NCBI GenBank assembly: GCA_000720805.1
Contig: JODI01000144.1
Coordinates: 1 to 15,221, forward strand
From: Streptomyces violaceoruber
Lineage (GTDB): Bacteria > Actinomycetota > Actinomycetes > Streptomycetales > Streptomycetaceae
Reading direction: 5' to 3'
DNA length: 15,221 nt
The notes under the pieces: model-generated
Told to the model about the DNA's origin: nothing
Database searches by the model: none
The model's input: only the letters and a program-made list of their open reading frames with translations
Part shown: in pieces, positions 6,538 to 10,839 of the stretch
How the letters are laid out: the number at the start of each line of letters is the position of its first letter
How positions within the stretch are numbered: position 1 is the first letter of the stretch
Made by a program: the position numbers and the translations under genes

Positions 6538-6573
6538 TTGACGGCAGTAGTTGACGGCAACGTCAGCGGACGG
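6538..6573 (+). repeat. Cassette-boundary repeat, copy 3
   Basis: This 36-bp copy is identical to 3898-3933 except for T at 6551 instead of C. It retains the two TGACGGCA units and the TGACG-GCAA-CGTCA hairpin (6552-6565). It follows the terminator at 6494-6533 and marks the end of the displaced Rhs tip region. Confidence 0.8.
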
Positions 6574-6970
6574 TGACACCGCAGAGCGGCGGGTCGTCGT
6601 CGTGGGTCGGCTCGTGGCCAGCAGGGTTGTCGAGGGCGTGGCTGAGGAGGTCGATGCCTTCGGCGGGGGCGAAGCTCCCCGCCGCCCGTTGGGGGCCGAC
6701 TCCTCCCACCCCGCCCCGCGCCGCCAGACTGGGCGACGCACCAGCCCGGCCGTACGCTGCCTCTCCCGCTCGGGCCCGATCCTGCCGAAAGCAGCCCGAC
6801 CCTGCACCGCCTCGGCAGGTTGCCGCTGGTTTGCGGGCGGCGCCGTGGCATCAGGACGAAGAGGGGGAGTAGGGGTGCGCGACGCTGGAGTGGCTGCGGT
6901 CGCGGCGACGGCACACGACCTGAACTACGTATTCGCGCTCTCGCACCCCGTGCCATATATCAACGGCGAT
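6574..6970 (+). other. Stretch without a confident gene
   Basis: No forward gene is convincing. On the minus strand one frame ending at a TGA (complement of 6563-6565, inside repeat copy 3) reads SFAPAEGIDLLSHALDNPAG, then HEPTHDDDPPLCGVTVR. It looks like the C-terminal tail of a real protein but has no recognisable beginning or family. The remainder is GC-rich, low-information sequence leading up to the RelE remnant; TATAT near 6956 may belong to its promoter. Confidence 0.4.
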
Positions 6971-7248
6971 ATGGGCAGCGGGCGGTACTCGATCGAGATC
7001 GAGCCGGAGCCGCCACCTGGGCGGCAAGCTCCGCGAGCTGCGCTTCCGCCTGGGCGATGCCCATCAGCGGATCACCTACTGGCTGGCGCCCGGCCGACGT
7101 GTCGTGCTGCTCACCGTGTTCGGCAAGACCAAGATGCGCGAGCAGGCCGAAGTGGACCGCGCCCACGCCGCACAGCGATTGTGCGAGGCAGAGCATGAAG
7201 CCGCCGCTGCACGACCTCCACAGCCGCAACCTCAAGGAGAACCGATGA
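6971..7248 (+). pseudogene. RelE-like toxin gene, broken over three frames
   Basis: Three pieces in order rebuild a RelE/ParE-type toxin. GSGRYSIEIEPEP starts at ATG 6971. RHLGGKLRELRFRLG, RITYWLAPGRRVVLLTVFGK and TKMREQAEVDRA lie in a second frame (about 7011-7200). LHDLHSRNLKENR lies in a third frame and ends at TGA 7246-7248. The first join lacks the middle helices (roughly 40 residues compared with relatives), so it is an internal deletion with a frame change. The second join is a one-base shift near 7200. In this family such toxins cleave ribosome-bound mRNA and are bound by the XRE antitoxin encoded next. The ancestral stop overlaps the antitoxin start (ATGA), so the pair was coupled. 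Because of the lesions the central frame now runs straight into the antitoxin frame with no stop. An active toxin is very unlikely. Confidence 0.8.
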
Positions 7249-7583
7249 ACCACAGCGAATGGAGGACCCGTCGCCACCGCCAGCTGCTGGGCGAACACCT
7301 GGACGCTGACCCCGAGTACGACCGGGTCTACGAAGAGGCCGGCCTCGCCATGACGTTGGGCAAGGCCGTCTACGACCGGCGTAAGCAGCTGGGTCTGAGC
7401 GAGGCTGATCTCGCCGAGCGCATGCACGTCGACGTCGATGACATCGAAGGCATCGAGACGGCCACCGAGCTGCCGCCCATCGCGGTCATCATGTGCCTGG
7501 CCCGCGCACTGGACCTCACGGTGGACGTGCACCTCGCTGGCAGAGACGAGCCCACCGTCACCATCGTCGCCCCAGCGGCCTGA
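7245..7583 (+). CDS. XRE-family antitoxin of the RelE/HigB-type pair
   Basis: The 112-residue protein starts at ATG 7245, overlapping the ancestral toxin stop by four bases, with AAGGAGA at 7234-7240. The N-terminal segment (NHSEWRTRRHRQLLGEHL, DADPEYDRVYEEAGLAMTLG) is typical of antitoxins that wrap a RelE-type toxin. It is followed by a helix-turn-helix (AVYDRRKQLGLSEADLAERM, HVDVDDIEGIETATELPP, IAVIMCLARALDL). The recognition helix region HVDVDDIEGIE is very acidic and lacks the usual QPQISRFE-like contacts, so its DNA binding may be altered. The gene is intact even though its toxin is not. A second XRE gene follows 14 bp downstream, so the two probably form one transcript. Confidence 0.85.
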   Translation: MNHSEWRTRRHRQLLGEHLDADPEYDRVYEEAGLAMTLGKAVYDRRKQLGLSEADLAERMHVDVDDIEGIETATELPPIAVIMCLARALDLTVDVHLAGRDEPTVTIVAPAA

Positions 7584-7597
7584 GGCGGGGAGGAACC

Positions 7598-7834
7598 ATG
7601 CAGGACCCGCCTTCCGCGCTCGCCCGTGAGCTCGGGCAACTCGTCCACGACCGGCGCATCGAGCTCGGGCTGTCCCAGGCCGAGCTGGCCGAGCGGTGCG
7701 GGATGAAGCAGCCGCAGATCTCCCGCTTCGAAGGCGGCGGGACCGTGCCCACGCTTACCCTCCTGCGCCGCCTGGCTCAGGCTCTCGGAGCCGACCTGAC
7801 CATCAGCCTCACCCCGCACGACAAAGCCGCTTGA
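7598..7834 (+). CDS. Small XRE-family helix-turn-helix regulator
   Basis: The 78-residue protein starts at ATG 7598 with GGGGAGGAA immediately upstream. It is essentially one HTH domain: LVHDRRIELGLSQAELAERC, GMKQPQISRFEGGGTVPT, LTLLRRLAQALGADLTISL. It has canonical recognition-helix residues (KQPQISRFE). It closely resembles the C-terminal domain of the preceding antitoxin and of RelE-partner antitoxins in general, without the N-terminal toxin-wrapping part. It may therefore be a duplicated antitoxin domain or the working operon repressor, compensating for the acidic HTH of its neighbour. Its stop codon lies inside the -35 box of the next promoter. Confidence 0.88.
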   Translation: MQDPPSALARELGQLVHDRRIELGLSQAELAERCGMKQPQISRFEGGGTVPTLTLLRRLAQALGADLTISLTPHDKAA

Positions 7835-7859
7835 CACGCATTCGGGGAGGCTTGTTATT
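7831..7859 (+). promoter_or_regulatory. Probable promoter overlapping the XRE gene stop
   Basis: TTGACA (7831-7836, a perfect -35 box) is followed after 16-17 bp by TGTTAT/GTTATT (7853-7859). It would drive the small gene at 7890. A GGGAGGC/GCCTCCC pair (7845-7851 and 7883-7889) ends right at the GTG start, so a fold could hide the ribosome-binding site. Confidence 0.5.
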
Positions 7860-7889
7860 CGTGTTTTCTTCGCCGAGCCGAGGCCTCCC

Positions 7890-8105
7890 GTGACTGACGG
7901 CGACTCCCGCGATGCCTTGCGTGAGGCGATCTCGGCGGGAGGATTTCGCGCCGAATGGAGCGGAGACCGTCACGTAGCTGTGGACCTCCCTGAAGGAGCT
8001 GACCCGTCACGGCTGTTCAGTTCAGTGGAACAGGAAGTGCAGAATGAATCCGCCTTCTGGGAATGGGCTCACTCAGAACCGTTCAGGAACGCCCTGGCCA
8101 AGTGA
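7890..8105 (+). CDS. Small acidic hypothetical protein
   Basis: The 71-residue protein starts at GTG 7890 with GAGG about seven bases upstream. It reads TDGDSRDALREAISAGGFRA, EWSGDRHVAVDLPEGADPSR, LFSSVEQEVQNESAFWEWAH and SEPFRNALAK. It is predicted soluble, with a short beta part and an acidic helical C-terminus. I do not recognise the family. It sits behind its own likely promoter between the XRE genes and a run of possible immunity genes, so it may itself be an orphan immunity or regulatory protein. Confidence 0.6.
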   Translation: MTDGDSRDALREAISAGGFRAEWSGDRHVAVDLPEGADPSRLFSSVEQEVQNESAFWEWAHSEPFRNALAK

Positions 8106-8226
8106 TAGGTGTGCCGAAGTGCGGCCTTGTGGCCAGCATTCAGGAAGAGGTGTTGTGGGCGTAGATGTGGCGCTCGTGCGCGTGGAGCAACGAGGGGGCA
8201 GCTCGAGGCGGCGGTGCACGAGGCAG

Positions 8227-8484
8227 GTGGACGCTGTTCTCGATCTTCACGACAAATTCGCTCGCCTTTGCGGATCGAGCGTGCTCCCCATGCTGAGTCG
8301 AGTGGATCCCTACGGGACTCTGATCTTGAGTTCGAGCGAGATGGATCAGTTCATCTCGGAAATCGAGGCCGAATTCTTGAGGGTCGAAGATCCTGTAGTG
8401 AAGGAGTTCCTGGAAAGTGCACTCAGGCTGGCTGGCGAATGTCGCGAAAAAAGGGAAATGCAGTTGCGTCTAGACGGAGATTGA
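8227..8484 (+). CDS. Small hypothetical protein, possible orphan immunity protein
   Basis: This 85-residue frame reads DAVLDLHDKFARLCGSSVLP, MLSRVDPYGTLILSSSEMDQ, FISEIEAEFLRVEDPVVKEF and LESALRLAGECREKREMQLR. The start is uncertain: GTG 8227 has GAGG only three bases away, whereas GTG 8155 has AGGAAGAGG at 8142-8150 but adds 24 Arg-rich residues that look non-coding. The compact, acidic, helical composition with no signal peptide is typical of small actinomycete proteins found near Rhs-type toxins, but no family or toxin partner is identified. Its stop at 8482-8484 lies inside the next reading frame. Confidence 0.65.
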   Translation: MDAVLDLHDKFARLCGSSVLPMLSRVDPYGTLILSSSEMDQFISEIEAEFLRVEDPVVKEFLESALRLAGECREKREMQLRLDGD

Positions 8485-8700
8485 AATCCCATACGGAACC
8501 TTTTTCGATGAGCGCGAGATCGGTACGCCCGTCTTAGAATGCAAGGAGAATGGGTGTCGGAACTTATGCGCCTTGCGGGGCTTGGGCTCGACATCGTTCA
8601 GGTGGCCGAGCATGTGCGAGAGAATCATGCAGAATTTCAGGAGAGATCACTTGTTGTGCTGAATGAATATCGACTGGCGTTTGGTTTGTCGATACAGTAA
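8477..8700 (+). pseudogene. Probable frameshifted small gene
   Basis: One frame (from 8477) reads EIEIPYGTFFDEREIGTPVL and ECKENG. At about 8552-8554 the sense moves by one base into a frame reading VSELMRLAGLGLDIVQVAEH, VRENHAEFQERSLVVLNEYR and LAFGLSIQ, ending TAA 8698-8700. The pieces join naturally if one base was lost in the GGG run. The second part could also be a 48-residue gene of its own, starting at GTG 8554 with AAGGAGA at 8543-8549. I recognise no family. The content suggests a small immunity-type protein. Confidence 0.45.
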
Positions 8701-8837
8701 ATGCAGGACATTGGGGGCTGGTGCGAGGGTGGTCGTTCGTCCGTGTACCTGCGGCGCGAAATGGTTCCGTAGAATTCCTGCGGCTTGTCCAGCAGGTTCT
8801 GACAAGCAACGCTGACGGCCTGGCTGAAACGGAACAC

Positions 8838-9344
8838 ATGACGGAGCACAGCGCGTACGGCAGCCGTCCGGAGTATCTTCCGGACTTCATGAACGACAGC
8901 AGGGACATCGACGGGCGGCAGGTGGTGAAGCTGAGCCATGCCGAGAGCCGGGCGCTGGAGGCCGTGAGCCTGAACAGGTTTCCGGCGACCTTCGGCGCGG
9001 GGCTCGACTGGGACTCCGCCGCCTACATGGAGCGTCGCTGGTGGAGCGACGAGGAGGACTGGGAACGGATGACGGCGGATCTGCTCTCCGCCTACGTGGC
9101 GGAGAGTCGGCGGGTCGTCGTCTTCTGCGGCAACCTCGTGGTGCCGACCGTGACGATGCCGACAGACATCGCAGTACGGCACGCCCGGGAACTCCTCGAC
9201 ATGGAACCGCACTTCTGGGTCTACCCGCTGGCAGGTTCGGTCCTCATCGAGTGTTTGATGGACCGGCAGGTGACGGTCGCGGAGATTCCGGCGAAACCTA
9301 GTGCCGCATCAGGCAACGTTCGCCCTGTCGACGACGGCGCGTAG
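8838..9344 (+). CDS. Hypothetical protein, possible immunity protein, with 3' end altered by an IS630-like insertion
   Basis: From ATG 8838 the protein has 168 residues; the frame is open back to GTG 8721, but the extension looks less protein-like. It reads PEYLPDFMNDSRDIDGRQ, KLSHAESRALEAVSLNRFPA, WDSAAYMERRWWSDEEDWER, ADLLSAYVAESRRVVVFCGN, LVVPTVTMPTDIAVRHAREL and FWVYPLAGSVLIECLMDRQV. The hydrophobic beta strands, acidic Trp-rich middle and absence of a signal peptide resemble cytoplasmic immunity proteins, but I name no family. The final ~15 residues (SAASGNVRPVDDGA) are encoded by the left end of the IS630-like element (from 9301), so the native C-terminus has been replaced. Confidence 0.65.
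   Translation: MTEHSAYGSRPEYLPDFMNDSRDIDGRQVVKLSHAESRALEAVSLNRFPATFGAGLDWDSAAYMERRWWSDEEDWERMTADLLSAYVAESRRVVVFCGNLVVPTVTMPTDIAVRHARELLDMEPHFWVYPLAGSVLIECLMDRQVTVAEIPAKPSAASGNVRPVDDGA
9301..9320 (+). repeat. Left terminal inverted repeat of the IS630-like element
   Basis: GTGCCGCATCAGGCAACGTT pairs with 10234-10253 (19/20). It contains the transposase stop codon on the minus strand and is preceded by the TA target dinucleotide. Confidence 0.8.
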
Positions 9345-9420
9345 GCGCCGGTCGTCGGTGTGGCGGTTTCGCCAGACGATGTAGCGGCGGATCACGCTGC
9401 CCTGCTCTTTGTCGCGCCGT
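9309..9420 (-). pseudogene. IS630-type transposase, C-terminal remnant
   Basis: On the minus strand, 9309-9413 reads DKEQGSVIRRYIVWRNRHTD then DRRLRAVVDRANVA and a stop at 9309-9311. The RRYIxWRNRxxDDxxLRxxVxRANVA ending is the characteristic tail of actinomycete IS630 transposases. The catalytic DDE region and the N-terminal HTH are absent; sense is lost just upstream, near the hairpin at 9418-9439. It cannot act, so any movement would need a transposase supplied in trans. Confidence 0.8.
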
Positions 9421-9439
9421 CCGGACCAGCGTCCGGACG
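9418..9439 (-). terminator. Hairpin downstream of the hydrolase gene
   Basis: CGTCCGGAC, loop CAGC, GTCCGGACG: a perfect 9-bp stem, 15 bp beyond the hydrolase stop on the minus strand. There is no T-run. It also marks the junction between the transposase tail and the passenger DNA. Confidence 0.5.
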
Positions 9440-9454
9440 ACGTGTCACGTCCAC

Positions 9455-10105
9455 TCAGGGCGCGATGACAAACTCCAGGGTCGCTTGCGCGAGGTCGGTG
9501 AGGAACCGGGCATGGTCGAAGCCCTCGGCTTCGACCATGCCCGGCGGAGGCGTATTCATGAAGCTGAAATGACCGGCCCCCGGCACGACACGAAGGTCGA
9601 CCTGGGCCGATGCGCTCTTCAGACGGACGGCCTGCTCGACGGGCGTGACGGTGTCCCTCTCTCCCGCGTAGACGAGCATCGGCGCCTTCACCGCGTCCAA
9701 GGCGCCCGGAGCGGCGAACCAGCCGGCCGCGGGAGCGTACAAGACGAGACGGCTGGCGCGTGGCTCACGTGGGACATCCAGCGGCCTGCCGTCCCGTCCC
9801 CAGGGCGTCGCACCGGCGAGACAGAGGCCAGCCCATCCGCCGATCGAGTGGCCGACCACCACAACAGGCGCGTCCTCAGGCGCCCACTGGTGGAGGGCCT
9901 CGACCAGCCCCACCGGGCGTGCAAGAAGCTCAGCGGTGGTCGCCTCTCGGGCGACGAAGCGCTCGAAGTAGGGCGCAATGACCTGGCAGTCATGGGCTGC
10001 CAAGTGCTCCAAGAGGGGCCGGTAACGCTCCGGGTCGCCGCCTGCTCCAGCCGCGAAGAGAACGACACGCTCACGGTTCGTGGGACCAAGTGTCAGTGCC
10101 TGCAT
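9455..10105 (-). CDS. Alpha/beta hydrolase (IS passenger gene)
   Basis: The 216-residue protein starts at ATG (10103-10105 on the minus strand) with AAGGA upstream. It has the alpha/beta hydrolase order: RVVLFAAGAGGDPERYRPLL (strand and oxyanion-region turn), nucleophile elbow VVVVGHSIGGWAGLCLAGAT (Ser in GHSIGG), acid loop MLVYAGERDTVTPVEQAV (Asp) and catalytic His in VVPGAGHFSFMNTPPPG. There is no signal peptide, so it is probably cytoplasmic. It resembles dienelactone-hydrolase/esterase-like enzymes that act on small substrates; the actual substrate is unknown. It lies entirely between the IS ends in transposase orientation. The 130 bp between its start and the right end would hold its promoter. 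An 18-bp perfect hairpin falls in its C-terminal coding part. Confidence 0.9.
   Translation of the reverse strand: MQALTLGPTNRERVVLFAAGAGGDPERYRPLLEHLAAHDCQVIAPYFERFVAREATTAELLARPVGLVEALHQWAPEDAPVVVVGHSIGGWAGLCLAGATPWGRDGRPLDVPREPRASRLVLYAPAAGWFAAPGALDAVKAPMLVYAGERDTVTPVEQAVRLKSASAQVDLRVVPGAGHFSFMNTPPPGMVEAEGFDHARFLTDLAQATLEFVIAP
9506..9544 (+). repeat. 18-bp perfect inverted repeat within the hydrolase gene
   Basis: CCGGGCATGGTCGAAGCC (9506-9523), loop CTC, then its exact reverse complement (9527-9544). On the minus strand it encodes PGMVEAEGFDHAR near the C-terminus, between the catalytic His segment and the final helix. Confidence 0.85.
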
Positions 10106-10233
10106 CTCGTTCCTTCACCACAATGCCGCTCCCCGAAGCCGGCCCGCGGGTCACGCCTCGCTCATTTACGGCCTCAGGTTAGCGCGCCGCAGATCGCGGC
10201 ATTCGAACGGCTCGCGTTGCGTCAGCAGGGGCA

Positions 10234-10253
10234 AACGTTGCCTGATACGGCAC
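10234..10253 (-). repeat. Right terminal inverted repeat of the IS630-like element
   Basis: AACGTTGCCTGATACGGCAC, the reverse complement of the left end with one difference (T/C), followed by TA at 10254-10255. Confidence 0.8.
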
Positions 10254-10490
10254 TAGGACGGCATGCGGTTTCCTCACCAGTTGTGCAGCGGTGTTGGAGC
10301 AGCGACTCGCGCCATGAGGGCTCCTGGCCCAGAGCGGTGTTCCGCTGCTCCACCTGCTGCACCCGCTCGATCAGCCCGTTTCGGTTCACCTCGTCCAGCT
10401 CGGCGCCGAGAGGCAAGCCGGATCCGCGCCCACCGGCAGGCGACGCTGGAGCAGTGCGGCGGGTGGCCGAGACGGCGGCGCGTGAGGTCG

Positions 10491-10540
10491 GGGCATGCCG
10501 TACGGCCGGGCATGCCGTACGGCCGGGCGGACCGTACGGC
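10491..10540 (+). repeat. 17-bp tandem repeat, nearly three copies
   Basis: GGGCATGCCGTACGGCC occurs twice in exact tandem (10491-10507, 10508-10524), followed by a diverged third copy (10525-10540). Each exact unit contains the palindromes GCATGC and GCCGTACGGC, so the array offers regularly spaced symmetric sites. Confidence 0.85.
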
Positions 10541-10790
10541 GACGCGCGCCGGGGCGCCAGGGAAGTCGGATGACGTTCTCGCAAAGAAGTCCACAAGGGA
10601 CAAAGGTGTCGGCTCTTCTCAAGCCGGGCTGGTTCAGCAAGAAATGGTCAAGACCAGTCCATGATCCTTCCTTTGCTCTATTCACGGCTTGTTTACAACG
10701 GGCAAGCTCTGCGCGTTTCTGTGGCTTATCCGTCAGCGAATTGAACGAGTTCGGCAACGTCCGTTGCGACCTCCGTTGTGGCCTTGGCTG

Positions 10791-10826
10791 ACGGTCGGGC
10801 CTGCCCTGTTGTGCCCGCCCGACCGT
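10791..10826 (+). promoter_or_regulatory. Leader hairpin just upstream of the Rhs/LamG gene start
   Basis: ACGGTCGGGC (10791-10800) and GCCCGACCGT (10817-10826) form a perfect 10-bp stem with a 16-base loop. It ends one base before the GGAG ribosome-binding site (10828-10831) of the GTG start at 10840. It could be an mRNA-stabilising or attenuating fold, or the terminator of an upstream transcript. Confidence 0.5.
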
Positions 10827-10839
10827 TGGAGTCGTAGCC

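Larger units (their letters stand above)
9301..10253 (-). mobile_element. IS630-like element carrying an alpha/beta hydrolase in place of its transposase
   Basis: The left end GTGCCGCATCAGGCAACGTT (9301-9320) and the right end (10234-10253, reverse complement GTGCCGTATCAGGCAACGTT) match at 19 of 20 positions. Both are flanked directly by TA (9299-9300 and 10254-10255), the target duplication of the IS630/Tc1 superfamily. The transposase C-terminus reads outward into the left end. The 953-bp length is about that of a normal IS630, but the interior holds a hydrolase gene rather than a transposase. It is therefore a non-autonomous element with a passenger gene. Confidence 0.75.
10256..10839 (+). 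other. Intergenic region between the IS element and the second Rhs gene
   Basis: No confident gene is present. On the minus strand, about 10270-10420 reads GAELDEVNRNGLIERVQQVE then QRNTALGQEPSWRESLLQHR, a short coiled-coil-like frame that may be the remnant of a mobile-element accessory protein; it has no clear start. The region also holds a 17-bp tandem repeat (10491-10540), an AT-richer stretch (10560-10740) that probably contains the promoter of the downstream gene, and a leader hairpin (10791-10826). Confidence 0.5.

Noticed and set aside
6551..7198. 215-residue plus-strand frame
   Set aside because: The translation is Arg/Ala/Pro-rich apart from GSGRYSIEIEPEP, which belongs to the RelE start piece. 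There is no consistent protein signal before 6971.
10491..10540. CRISPR array
   Set aside because: The 17-bp units are directly adjacent without spacers and there are no cas genes.
9485..10573. 362-residue plus-strand open frame across the hydrolase
   Set aside because: The minus-strand hydrolase has clear catalytic motifs; the plus translation is Arg/Pro-rich without any domain and crosses the IS end.
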